Assembly: GCA_002841375.1 (NCBI GenBank)
Contig: PGZO01000009.1
Location: 1 to 64,000 of the forward strand
Length of the DNA stretch: 64,000 nt
Origin: Firmicutes bacterium HGW-Firmicutes-7
GTDB taxonomy: Bacteria; Bacillota; Clostridia; Lachnospirales; Vallitaleaceae
Direction of reading: 5' to 3'
This document shows, in pieces, positions 44,595 through 52,360 of this stretch; position 1 is the first letter of the stretch; every line of letters begins with the position of its first letter. Under the pieces are notes generated by a model. That model was given only the letters and a program-made list of their open reading frames with translations, had not been told where the DNA came from and did no database searches. Position numbers and translations under genes: made by a program.

Positions 44595-45432
44595 TGGTAA
44601 GGGCGGTACGGGTAAAACTACTATAGCTAGCGCTTTTGTTAAACTATCAGCGGCTAAAGCATTTGCAGACTGTGATGTGGATGCACCTAATTTACATCTG
44701 GTCATGAAGCAGTCAGTTCAAGCCAAACAAAGTGATTATTATGGGTTACCTAAAGCAGAGGTTAACCAAGATTTATGTATTAAGTGTGGCTTGTGTACAG
44801 AAAATTGCCGATTTTATGCAATTAACGGAGAGGATGAGGTTAAAGTGGATTTCTATAGCTGCGAAGGTTGCGGTGTTTGTGAAGCCATATGCCCAGTAGG
44901 AGCTGTAACGCTAAAACCTGTCATTGCAGGAGATCTAATGCTCTATGTCGACGATTCAGTCTTTTCCACTGCACAGCTTAAAATGGGAAGTGGCACGTCA
45001 GGAATGCTAGTATCAAAGGTGAAGGCGCAACTGAAATCAGTAGATATTAATACGCCGCTTATAATTATTGACGGATCACCGGGCATTGGGTGCCCTGTAA
45101 TAGCATCGCTAAGCGGTGTGGATATGGTGCTTGTTGTTGCAGAACCATCTATATCGGGAATTAGTGATATGGAACGTATTATTCATACTGCAGAAAAATT
45201 TCAAACAAGGGTAGCTGTTTGCATTAATAAATATGATACGAATGTAGAAAACACAGAAAAAATAGAGCGCTTTTGTATGGATAATTCCTTGCTTTTTTGT
45301 GGAAGAGTACCCTTTGATTCCGAGGCTATAAAAGCAATCAATAATGGAATGAGTATAGTTGAAATGAACTGTAGGGCAGGAGATGCCGTCAGAGATGTTT
45401 TTGCAAAGTCAATTAAAATATTATTTAGCTAA
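44572..45432 (+). CDS. MinD-type ATPase with inserted 2[4Fe-4S] ferredoxin, copy 2
   Basis: A 286-residue paralogue of the preceding protein. Deviant Walker A SGKGGTGKT is at 8-16 and the ferredoxin cysteines are 69, 72, 75, 79 and 97, 100, 103, 107. The active-site region reads DGSPGIGCPV. ATG 44572 follows AAGGAGG; the TTG six bases earlier is not needed. Paired copies of this ATPase are common in anaerobes and archaea and probably form a heterodimer. The cluster ends here, and the DUF134 gene has its own promoter. Confidence 0.9.
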   Translation: MKQLLILSGKGGTGKTTIASAFVKLSAAKAFADCDVDAPNLHLVMKQSVQAKQSDYYGLPKAEVNQDLCIKCGLCTENCRFYAINGEDEVKVDFYSCEGCGVCEAICPVGAVTLKPVIAGDLMLYVDDSVFSTAQLKMGSGTSGMLVSKVKAQLKSVDINTPLIIIDGSPGIGCPVIASLSGVDMVLVVAEPSISGISDMERIIHTAEKFQTRVAVCINKYDTNVENTEKIERFCMDNSLLFCGRVPFDSEAIKAINNGMSIVEMNCRAGDAVRDVFAKSIKILFS

Positions 45433-45480
45433 AATAAAAAGGTTCACGTCTCATATTATTACTTGAGCATGCAGTTAATG

Positions 45481-45508
45481 TTGATAGTTGCCAAAAACAT
45501 GGTATAAT
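45481..45508 (+). promoter_or_regulatory. Promoter of DUF134-ppk2
   Basis: TTGATA (45481-45486), 16-base spacer, TATAAT (45503-45508). Confidence 0.65.
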
Positions 45509-45579
45509 GACTTTAAAGATAAATAAGCATTATATATATTCAAATAGAGCAACAGTTGGTGCCAAGGAGGTAGTTAAAT

Positions 45580-45942
45580 ATGGCAAGACCGAGAAAGTTT
45601 AAGAGAGTGTGCTGTTTACCAGAGGTCACATTATTTGGACCATTAAATAATAATGAGCTTCAACAAGAAGATGTATGTATGACAGTTGAAGAATATGAAG
45701 TTATTAGAATGATGGATTATGAAGGACATAATCAAGAAGAATGTGCCAAAGCAATGGGCGTTGCTAGGTCTACAATACAAAGAATTTATGATGATGCTCG
45801 TAAAAAAATTGCTGACAGTTTAATAAATGGAAAATCTTTAAAGATTCAAGGTGGAGATTATAAATTATGTAGCGAGTTTGGTGAAGAATTTCCTTGTAAA
45901 AGAAAAGGATGTCATAAAAGAAGTCAACATTTAGAAGAATAA
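45580..45942 (+). CDS. DUF134 HTH regulator
   Basis: A 120-residue DNA-binding protein. MARPRK..RVC at the N-terminus and a sigma-70 region 4-like helix-turn-helix (NQEECAKAMGVARSTIQRIYDDARKKIADSL) define the DUF134 family. Cysteines around 24, 105-112 (PCKRKGC) could sense metal or redox state. DUF134 genes are regularly found with NifX-like and MinD-like genes, so it may control that cluster, whose promoter is framed by a 13-bp dyad. ATG follows AAGGAGG. Confidence 0.88.
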   Translation: MARPRKFKRVCCLPEVTLFGPLNNNELQQEDVCMTVEEYEVIRMMDYEGHNQEECAKAMGVARSTIQRIYDDARKKIADSLINGKSLKIQGGDYKLCSEFGEEFPCKRKGCHKRSQHLEE

Positions 45943-45961
45943 ACTATTAGTGGGGTGAATT

Positions 45962-46765
45962 ATGAGCGAGAAAAAGAAAATTAGTAAGAAAGTTTATGAG
46001 AAAAAGTTAGAAGAACTTCAGATTGAACTGGTTAAGTTACAGGAATGGGTTAAAGCAAAGGGGTTACGAATTGTTGTTGTGTTTGAAGGAAGAGATGCAG
46101 CTGGTAAAGGCGGTGTGATTAAAAGGATTACAGAAAATTTGAATCCACGTGTTTGTCGAGTCGTTGCATTAGGCGTGCCAACAGAAAAAGAAAAGAGCCA
46201 ATGGTATTTTCAAAGGTATGTAGCACATTTGCCTGCAGCAGGTGAAATAGTACTATTTGATAGGAGTTGGTACAATAGAGCTGGTGTTGAGAAGGTTATG
46301 GGTTATTGTAGTGATATTGAATACAATGAATTTTTAAGAAGTTGTCCAGATTATGAAAGAATGTTGGTTAGATCAGGGATTATCTTGATTAAGTATTGGT
46401 TTTCCGTGGGTGATGAAGAGCAAGAAAAAAGATTTCAAGATCGGATTAATGATCCAACAAAAAGATGGAAGATTAGCCCAATGGATTTAGAATCAAGGAA
46501 ATACTGGGTAGATTATTCAAAAGCAAAGGATACGATGTTTGATTATACTGATATCAAACAAGCACCTTGGTATGTTGTAAATGCAGATATTAAAACCCAT
46601 GCAAGATTAAATTGTATTTCCCATTTGTTGAGTCTTGTACCTTATCAAGATTTAACGCCAGAAAAAATTTCATTACCTGACCGACAGGATGATGAAGCCT
46701 ATATTCGGCCACCTATTGATGAACAGACATTTGTCCCTGACATTACTAAAAAGCTAGAGTCCTAA
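45962..46765 (+). CDS. ppk2: Polyphosphate kinase 2
   Basis: A 267-residue PPK2-family enzyme that uses polyphosphate to phosphorylate nucleotides, or the reverse. Walker A is FEGRDAAGKGG (about 41-51) and the Walker B/lid region is VLFDRSWYNRAGVE; the later NDPTKRWKISPMD and APWYVVNADIK are typical. One-domain form; whether it prefers ADP, GDP or AMP cannot be told from sequence. It follows the DUF134 gene by 19 bases, probably in one transcript. Confidence 0.95.
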   Translation: MSEKKKISKKVYEKKLEELQIELVKLQEWVKAKGLRIVVVFEGRDAAGKGGVIKRITENLNPRVCRVVALGVPTEKEKSQWYFQRYVAHLPAAGEIVLFDRSWYNRAGVEKVMGYCSDIEYNEFLRSCPDYERMLVRSGIILIKYWFSVGDEEQEKRFQDRINDPTKRWKISPMDLESRKYWVDYSKAKDTMFDYTDIKQAPWYVVNADIKTHARLNCISHLLSLVPYQDLTPEKISLPDRQDDEAYIRPPIDEQTFVPDITKKLES

Positions 46766-46805
46766 AGCAGGTTCCTTAGGAAGCGAAGGCCTTCCTACGT
46801 TAGAT

Positions 46806-46844
46806 TAAAAACACCATAAACTTTTTTAAGGTATGGTGTTTTTT
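46806..46844. terminator. Bidirectional terminator after ppk2 and Mn catalase
   Basis: AAAACACCATA and TATGGTGTTTT arms with T-runs on both strands between convergent genes. Confidence 0.85.
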
Positions 46845-46884
46845 GCGTTATGTTTATTTATGAATTTCATGTTTGTTTTAGTTA

Positions 46885-47586
46885 TTACACTTTAATTTTT
46901 TCTTTATCGGTGTTAGTGTTAGGACTGTTAAAGGTTGTAGGTTGAGGGTTATTAGCATTAAAAAACTGGCCACCAGGTGTTGAAAGGTTAAAGTAAAGTT
47001 TTGAATCCTTTGTAATACCCCAATCTTTCAAAGAACCTGTATCTTGAATTTTATTAAATGCTTCTCTAAACATTGTGTTATGTGCTTCTTCACGATTTAA
47101 TAAAAAATCAATCATCTCTCTTACGCCTTTATCATTTATTTGTCTATGCAAGTATTCATAAACAACTTTGGCTCTTTGTTCTGCTGCAATATTTGATAAT
47201 ATATCTGCTGGAAGGTCACCGGTTTCATTAATATATGCAGCAGTCCATAAGTAACCCGAGGCGTTACTTAACATAGGTGTAAGTCCACTGGATACATGTG
47301 CTTGGATGCTACCAATTGTTGCGTTTTCTGCATCTAGGTCATGACCATTCAACATATTTATTGCGGTAGTAACCATTTCCATGTGGCTTAATTCCTCGGC
47401 AGCAATGTCAAGAAATAAATCCTTAATTTCAGGGTCTTTAATTCGAAAACTCTGGGAAATATACTGTAACGCAGCTTTTAATTCGCCATGTGGGCCACCG
47501 AGTTGTTCTTGAAGCATTGTTGCATAATTAGGATTTGGGGCATCTACTCTAACATCTTGAAGAAGTTTTTTTTCATGTTTAAACAT
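46885..47586 (-). CDS. Manganese catalase
   Basis: A 233-residue ferritin-like dimanganese protein that breaks down hydrogen peroxide. Ligands expected from the family are Glu35 (PHGELKAAL), Glu65 and His68 (AAEELSH), Glu136 (AAEQRAK) and His169 (REEAH). The short C-terminal part lacks the long arm of larger enzymes and resembles the spore-coat CotJC group, so a spore location is possible. Strong AAGGAGAG ribosome site. An aerotolerance function fits an anaerobe. Confidence 0.92.
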   Translation of the reverse strand: MFKHEKKLLQDVRVDAPNPNYATMLQEQLGGPHGELKAALQYISQSFRIKDPEIKDLFLDIAAEELSHMEMVTTAINMLNGHDLDAENATIGSIQAHVSSGLTPMLSNASGYLWTAAYINETGDLPADILSNIAAEQRAKVVYEYLHRQINDKGVREMIDFLLNREEAHNTMFREAFNKIQDTGSLKDWGITKDSKLYFNLSTPGGQFFNANNPQPTTFNSPNTNTDKEKIKV

Positions 47587-47704
47587 TTTTATCTCTCCTT
47601 AATTGTATTAAATGATTGTTTATAATAGCTTTTGTATATGTAAGGAAAATATACATCATATTTTGACTAACATATCATTAATAACAAGCATCTCATTAAT
47701 ACTA

Positions 47705-47733
47705 TTGAAGTCTATCCAATTTTATGTTATGAT
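47705..47733 (+). promoter_or_regulatory. Promoter of TPP riboswitch-thiW
   Basis: TTGAAG (47705-47710), 17-base spacer, TATGAT (47728-47733). Confidence 0.6.
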
Positions 47734-47752
47734 AATTTTCAATTGAATATTG

Positions 47753-47842
47753 CTAGAGGAGCCAGTGTTGCTGGCTGAGATAAAGAACGATATTCTTTGA
47801 CTCTTATACCTGATCTGGATAATGCCAGCGTAGGAAAGTGTA
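47753..47842 (+). ncRNA. TPP riboswitch (THI element)
   Basis: Contains GCTGGCTGAGA and ACCTGATCTGGATAATGCCAGCGTAGGAAAG, in two adjacent parts of the typical thi-box core. It is followed by a terminator and thiW, so thiamine pyrophosphate would reduce expression. Confidence 0.96.
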
Positions 47843-47858
47843 TGATAGAATTTATAGG

Positions 47859-47882
47859 CAATCCTTGGATTGTTTTTTTTTA
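47859..47882 (+). terminator. TPP-riboswitch terminator
   Basis: CAATCC and GGATTG form a short stem, followed by nine T. A TAGGAAAG repeat starts directly after. Confidence 0.7.
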
Positions 47883-47916
47883 TCCAGTAGGAAAGCTCTA
47901 CTTTCTCGGCTTATCC
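47882..47916. repeat. Palindromic repeat, type A, truncated
   Basis: ATCCAGTAGGAAAG-CTCTA-CTTTC, the head of the type A element, again immediately behind a terminator T-run; the AAAAAGAG half is missing. Confidence 0.6.
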
Positions 47917-48005
47917 TCCAAAAAGGATGAGTGGTTATCGGACAGATGTAGAAGTAGCAGGGTTCAATTTACTACATAATGTATATTATAATTGGAGGAA
48001 AAAAC

Positions 48006-48491
48006 ATGTATCAAACGAAGAAAATAGCACTTTCAGGTGTATTAATTGCCTTAGGTGTAGCACTAAGTCCCCTTTACATTCCAATAGGTACTGCAAAATG
48101 CTTTCCACTTCAGCATCTGATTAACGTTATTTCAGCAGTCTTGCTTGGACCGTTATACGCAGTAGCTAATGCGTTTGTTATTTCGTTGCTTAGAAATATT
48201 TTTGGAATGGGCTCTTTATTAGCTTTTCCAGGGAGCATGATTGGTGCATTATTGGCAGGGCTATTATATGTTAAATATAAAAGTCAAACGATTGCTGCGA
48301 TAGGTGAGCTCATAGGGACGGGTATTTTGGGATCCTTGGTGTCTGCACCAATTTTTATACATCTTATGGGTAAAGAAGCGGGAATTTTTTTCTTTGTCAT
48401 TCCGTTTATGTTAAGCTCATTTGTTGGTACTTCTATTGCAATGGTGTTACTTAGAGTACCAGCCCTTAAGAAGTTGCTAAATTATGAGTAG
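48006..48491 (+). CDS. thiW: ThiW, thiazole-precursor transporter component
   Basis: A 161-residue membrane protein of the ThiW family, thought to be the substrate-binding S component of an ECF-type importer for hydroxyethylthiazole. It has about five hydrophobic segments with PLYIPIGTAKCFPLQHLINV and FGMGSLLAFPGSMIGALL as conserved loops. The start is ATG 48006 with TTGGAGGA upstream; an ATG at 47979 has no ribosome site. TPP riboswitch control fits a thiamine-salvage role. No ECF ATPase or T component is in the window. Confidence 0.92.
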   Translation: MYQTKKIALSGVLIALGVALSPLYIPIGTAKCFPLQHLINVISAVLLGPLYAVANAFVISLLRNIFGMGSLLAFPGSMIGALLAGLLYVKYKSQTIAAIGELIGTGILGSLVSAPIFIHLMGKEAGIFFFVIPFMLSSFVGTSIAMVLLRVPALKKLLNYE

Positions 48492-48560
48492 TTTATTTAG
48501 AGTAGTCACTTTGCTTTTATTAGGATTAAACATAATATAGATTAAAGAAGTGGGTTCAGT

Positions 48561-48589
48561 TTGTACTAAATATAGTTATCTGATATAAT
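48561..48589 (+). promoter_or_regulatory. Promoter of the HD-GYP gene
   Basis: TTGTAC (48561-48566), 17-base spacer, TATAAT (48584-48589). Confidence 0.6.
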
Positions 48590-48641
48590 ATTATCATCTT
48601 AACATTAAAGTTTGGACTTTGGTTATAAAGGAGGTTTTATT

Positions 48642-49802
48642 ATGGATGGTTTTCTATATAAACTTGTTGGTTTATATGAGTTGTTAAATAAAAGAGTATC
48701 AGTTGAGGAAACAATGGAACACTTATATACAACATTTAAAGATTACATACCGTATGATAGAATATGCATAGCACTCTTAGATAATGAAGGAAATGTCTAC
48801 TCTCAAGACGTACAGAGTGATTATAAACCCATATTGAAAAAGGGATTTTCAATAAGCTTACGAGATACTACGCTTAAAGAAATCATATCCACCAAACAAC
48901 ATAGAGTCATTAATAACTACGTGGAATATATGAAAGAAAATCCGAGTTCACAATCAACAAAACTTATTTTAGAAGAAGATATAAGAGCAAGCATCGCATG
49001 TCCTCTTATTACCAATGATCTTTGCTTCGGCATACTGATTTTTTCAAGTAAAACCATAAACATATTCAATGACGAACATGTATATTTTACGAATATGATT
49101 TCAAATAATATGGCAATAACAATTGAGAAGAATCTACTTGTTGATGATTTGATCTTAACTTCAATCACTGGATTTGCGAGGCTCGTTGAAGCAAAGGATA
49201 GCGATACAGCGCTACATCTAGATAGAATGCAAAATTACTCAAGAATCATTGCTTTGGAACTTCAAAAAACTGAAGCATATAGTAAGGTAATTAATAATTC
49301 TTTTGTCGACGATATTATGCGATTTAGTCCTCTTCATGATATTGGCAAGGTAGGCATTGCTGATGGAATACTTTTGAAGCCTGCAAAGCTCACGCCTGAA
49401 GAATTTGAGGTAATGAAAAAGCATACAATTATTGGAAGTGAAGTGTTAAAAAAGGCAAGTAATAATCTTTTAAGAAATGGAAAGAACTTTTTTGATATAG
49501 GAATCGAAATCGCGTTAAGTCATCATGAAAAGTATAATGGTCAGGGTTATCCTTATGGTATTGCAGGTGAGGACATCCCTCTTTCTGCAAGAATTGTCAT
49601 GGTCGCGGATGTATTTGACGCACTAACTTCAAAAAGAGTATATAAAAATGCTATTGCAGTGGAAGACGCCATTCAAATAATTATCGATGAAAGTGGAAAA
49701 AGCTTCGATCCGAACGTCGTGCAGGCGTTACTAGACAGTAAACCGAGTATATTAGAAGTTTATAAACAACATCAAGAAAGCGTTGACTTTGATAGAAGAT
49801 AG
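48642..49802 (+). CDS. GAF and HD-GYP c-di-GMP phosphodiesterase
   Basis: A 386-residue cytoplasmic protein. Residues about 15-175 form a GAF sensor domain (YIPYDRICIALLDNEGNV, RASIACPLITNDLCFGILIFSS). The second half is an HD-GYP domain with LHDIGKVGIAD, HHEKYNGQGYP and ARIVMVADVFDALTS, expected to hydrolyse c-di-GMP. Ligand of the GAF domain is not predictable. Start is ATG 48642 after AAAGGAGG; the frame is open from a TTG at 48612. It is near a c-di-GMP-riboswitch chemoreceptor gene, suggesting local c-di-GMP signalling. Confidence 0.92.
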   Translation: MDGFLYKLVGLYELLNKRVSVEETMEHLYTTFKDYIPYDRICIALLDNEGNVYSQDVQSDYKPILKKGFSISLRDTTLKEIISTKQHRVINNYVEYMKENPSSQSTKLILEEDIRASIACPLITNDLCFGILIFSSKTINIFNDEHVYFTNMISNNMAITIEKNLLVDDLILTSITGFARLVEAKDSDTALHLDRMQNYSRIIALELQKTEAYSKVINNSFVDDIMRFSPLHDIGKVGIADGILLKPAKLTPEEFEVMKKHTIIGSEVLKKASNNLLRNGKNFFDIGIEIALSHHEKYNGQGYPYGIAGEDIPLSARIVMVADVFDALTSKRVYKNAIAVEDAIQIIIDESGKSFDPNVVQALLDSKPSILEVYKQHQESVDFDRR

Positions 49803-49903
49803 AAATAAGTATCTTAAGTTATGTACAGGTAGAGCGAAATTTTCTATTGAGGATAGTGCTAAGCGTTACGGTATAGTTGTTTATATATTGAAGCTTATAG
49901 CTA

Positions 49904-50215
49904 TTATAAATCTTGAATATTCATCTTGTTAATTTCGCTTGTACGCCTTATTTTTTCGCGACAACTAAAATAGATGGCAAGTAAGATTACTGTTGGTATA
50001 TTGGTTAAAAGTAATGTGATAATACTAAGTGCAATCACTTGTATAATACTTTCAAGTCCGGCAATATTCAAAATAAAGATCAAAGAAAAGATAAACGAAA
50101 TGATCGGCAATACAAGTCCTGGCCATTTGCTTTCTCTCTTGGATAAAAATATTTGGAGTATAATCCCCCCTACAATAAAAACTAAAAAGAATGTGATATT
50201 TCTTATTGGTAGCAT
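49904..50215 (-). CDS. Small three-segment membrane protein, unknown
   Basis: A 103-residue hydrophobic protein with about three membrane segments and a short charged tail (SCREKIRRTSEINKM). I do not recognise its family. Its start lies next to the stop of the DUF2089 regulator gene with AAGGAGATAAAT inside that gene's end, so the two are translated as one operon and regulated together. It could be the target, sensor or immunity-like partner of that regulator. Confidence 0.7.
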   Translation of the reverse strand: MLPIRNITFFLVFIVGGIILQIFLSKRESKWPGLVLPIISFIFSLIFILNIAGLESIIQVIALSIITLLLTNIPTVILLAIYFSCREKIRRTSEINKMNIQDL

Positions 50216-50216
50216 T

Positions 50217-50516
50217 TTATTTATCTCCTTTTATTTTTTTGTATTCAGAAATTAAAAGCTTTGCAGTATTAAAATCGACTTTTTCATTTACTGCAAGTCG
50301 CTTAATCAAGGCGACGTAAGGCTCGCTCGTAGTATTTTCGCTAATTTGAATTTTTTGGATTAATCTGTCTAATCGCAATCTAACGGTTGGATATGTGACA
50401 CTATATTGATTAGCAATTTCTTTTAATGAACCAGAGGACATAATAAACTTTTTAATAAAAGAGATGTCTTCATCATCAAGATTCGTCATCCATTCTGGTA
50501 CAACTTCTATTCCCAT
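50217..50516 (-). CDS. DUF2089-type HTH regulator
   Basis: A 99-residue protein with a helix-turn-helix SLKEIANQYSVTYPTVRLRLDRLI, typical of the DUF2089 family. The start is ATG 50516 after AAAGGAGG. Upstream, two copies of TTAACAWTGTTAA flank or lie within the promoter, which is the expected arrangement for a self-repressing regulator. It is followed by a small membrane protein gene. The inducing signal is unknown. Confidence 0.8.
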   Translation of the reverse strand: MGIEVVPEWMTNLDDEDISFIKKFIMSSGSLKEIANQYSVTYPTVRLRLDRLIQKIQISENTTSEPYVALIKRLAVNEKVDFNTAKLLISEYKKIKGDK

Positions 50517-50529
50517 TATTTCAGCCTCC

Positions 50530-50571
50530 TTTAACAATGTTAATTGTACACTTTAACATTGTTAAAGTCAA
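50530..50571 (-). promoter_or_regulatory. Promoter with paired TTAACATTGTTAA operators
   Basis: Minus-strand TTGACT (50566-50571), 17-base spacer, TACAAT (50543-50548). TTTAACAATGTTAA (50530-50543) and its exact reverse complement (50553-50566) lie nine bases apart, one within the spacer and one at the start point. Confidence 0.85.
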
Positions 50572-50707
50572 GGAAAAGTAGAGCATGATTCACCATATGT
50601 CAATTAGAGAGAGGATCTATTTCCGATAGATCATGATCATGCAAAAATGGAAACATCTTTGGTGCAAACTAATAGAATGTAATAGAAAAAAGAATTGGGT
50701 GGTGCAA

Positions 50708-51979
50708 ATGCAAATATTGAGACGTGGTTCAAGCGGTCCGGATGTAAAACTCATTCAAACGCTGCTAGCTAGAATAGGTTATAATCCTGGACCAGTGGAT
50801 GGAAAATTCGGACCAGTAACTGCACAGGAAGTTGTTGAATTTCAGCGTAACAACGAGCTTGTGCCTGATGGTATAGTGGGACCTGCCACATGGAACGTTT
50901 TTGACAAGTTACTTAGGGGTTATGATGAATATACCATTAGACCAGGAGATACACTAAATACTATAGCGTGGGGATATTATACATCGGTTAATTCAATACT
51001 AGTTGCAAACCCGGGAATTAATCCAAATAACTTAACAATCGGTCAGGTGATAACGGTACCATACGGAATTGAAGTCGTATTTACAGATATAGATTATACT
51101 TATGAAATAATGCAAAGGGATATATTGGGATTGAAAGCTAGGTATCCTTTTCTTGAAGTCGGTTCCATTGGGCAAAGCGTAATGGGAAAAAACTTATACT
51201 ATATTAGGTTGGGAAGAGGGGAAAATAGAATCTCTTACAATGGGTCCCATCATGCAAATGAATGGATTACAACGCCACTATTAATGAAATTTATTGAAAA
51301 TTTTGCCGCTGCATATGCCACTGGCAACAGTATAAGAGGTTATGATATTCAAGAAATATTTGATAGTAGCAGTATTTATATTGTACCTATGCTTAATCCG
51401 GATGGTGTAAATCTGGTGTTGTACTGGCCTAATTATACCGAGGCTGCCTATACGGAGGCAGCACAATTAAACAGAACAAATCTTCCATTACCCAGCGTAT
51501 GGAAAGCAAATATTAGAGGTGTGGATTTGAACAGCAACTATCCTGCACTGTGGGAAGAGGAAAAAGAGCTAGAAATTGCAGCTGGAATAACTGAACCTGC
51601 GCCAAGAGATTATGGAGGTCCAGAACCTCTGTCTGAGCCAGAAACCTCAGCACTTGCAGCGTTCACCCGAAACATGGACTTTAGTCTCGTAATTGCATAT
51701 CATACACAGGGTAGAGTAATCTTCTACCAATTTGAAAATTTGGCCCCTCCTGAGTCAATGGACTATGTCCGTGAATTCTCTCGCGCCAGTGGTTATGCAT
51801 ACTCTGAAAATCCCGAAGAAGCATCCTATGCAGGCTATAAGGACTGGTTTATTCAAGAATTTAGAAGACCAGGCTTCACGATGGAAGTTGGACTAGGAAG
51901 AAATCCCATTTCTATTTCTCAATTTAATACCATTTATAATAATAATGAAGAGATTATGCTCTTGGCTCCGCTCCTATAA
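50708..51979 (+). CDS. Peptidoglycan-binding/LysM M14 peptidase
   Basis: A 423-residue zinc peptidase. Residues 3-65 are a PG_binding_1 domain (GSSGPDVKLIQTLLARIGYN, DGKFGPVTAQEVVEFQ), 73-120 a LysM domain (YTIRPGDTLNTIAWGYYTSV) and the rest an M14 carboxypeptidase with Zn ligands in SHHANEW and YHTQG and catalytic Glu in TMEVGLG. Layout matches gamma-D-glutamyl-L-diamino acid endopeptidases of spore-forming bacteria that cut cell-wall peptides. No signal peptide is seen, as in the sporulation forms. Start is taken at ATG 50708 with GGGTGGT; the frame opens at 50633. Confidence 0.9.
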   Translation: MQILRRGSSGPDVKLIQTLLARIGYNPGPVDGKFGPVTAQEVVEFQRNNELVPDGIVGPATWNVFDKLLRGYDEYTIRPGDTLNTIAWGYYTSVNSILVANPGINPNNLTIGQVITVPYGIEVVFTDIDYTYEIMQRDILGLKARYPFLEVGSIGQSVMGKNLYYIRLGRGENRISYNGSHHANEWITTPLLMKFIENFAAAYATGNSIRGYDIQEIFDSSSIYIVPMLNPDGVNLVLYWPNYTEAAYTEAAQLNRTNLPLPSVWKANIRGVDLNSNYPALWEEEKELEIAAGITEPAPRDYGGPEPLSEPETSALAAFTRNMDFSLVIAYHTQGRVIFYQFENLAPPESMDYVREFSRASGYAYSENPEEASYAGYKDWFIQEFRRPGFTMEVGLGRNPISISQFNTIYNNNEEIMLLAPLL

Positions 51980-52073
51980 AGTTACTATTATTGATACAAT
52001 AAGACAACTAATTGATAATGTATTTAGATGATAGAGGACTTAAAAAGAAATCGAGCATAAAATAAGAAAAATG

Positions 52074-52102
52074 TTGATAAGACATTGATATTATGATAAA
52101 AT
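52074..52102 (+). promoter_or_regulatory. Promoter of c-di-GMP riboswitch-MCP transcript
   Basis: TTGATA (52074-52079), 17-base spacer, TAAAAT (52097-52102). Confidence 0.65.
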
Positions 52103-52120
52103 AAAAAAGTTGTTTAAAAA

Positions 52121-52212
52121 ACGAAAATGGCAAACTTACTTAAAGGTAAGGACGCAAAGCTATGAATCTAAGGTGTTAACACACTATGATCGTCAAGCTA
52201 CCGAAATAAAGA
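52121..52212 (+). ncRNA. c-di-GMP-I riboswitch (GEMM)
   Basis: Shows the GEMM-I core: ATGGCAAACTTACTTAAAGG, GGACGCAAAGCTATG, and the closing CAAGCTACCG. A terminator lies 18 bases downstream, then a chemoreceptor gene. Confidence 0.95.
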
Positions 52213-52229
52213 CCATAGATATTGGATTT

Positions 52230-52268
52230 ATTAGCTGTAGCACAATTTAGTGCCGCAGCTTATTTTTG
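52230..52268 (+). terminator. c-di-GMP riboswitch terminator
   Basis: AGCTGTAGCAC pairs with GTGCCGCAGCT with one mismatch, followed by TTATTTTTG. Confidence 0.8.
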
Positions 52269-52360
52269 TTGAGTTACTTAATGAATAACTGATTTGGGCA
52301 CATATTACTCAGAAATTGAAGGAGTAAAGTAAAATAGAAGCGAAAAAATGGAGAAAAGAT

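Noticed and set aside
39754-45432. A nitrogen-fixation or acetyl-CoA pathway locus
   Set aside because: The NifX-like and MinD-like proteins occur without nifHDK or acs genes, so only a cluster-handling module is supported.
47797-48124. Two plus-strand frames over the TPP riboswitch and thiW start
   Set aside because: They cover the aptamer, the terminator and the repeat, or run out of frame through thiW; no ribosome sites.
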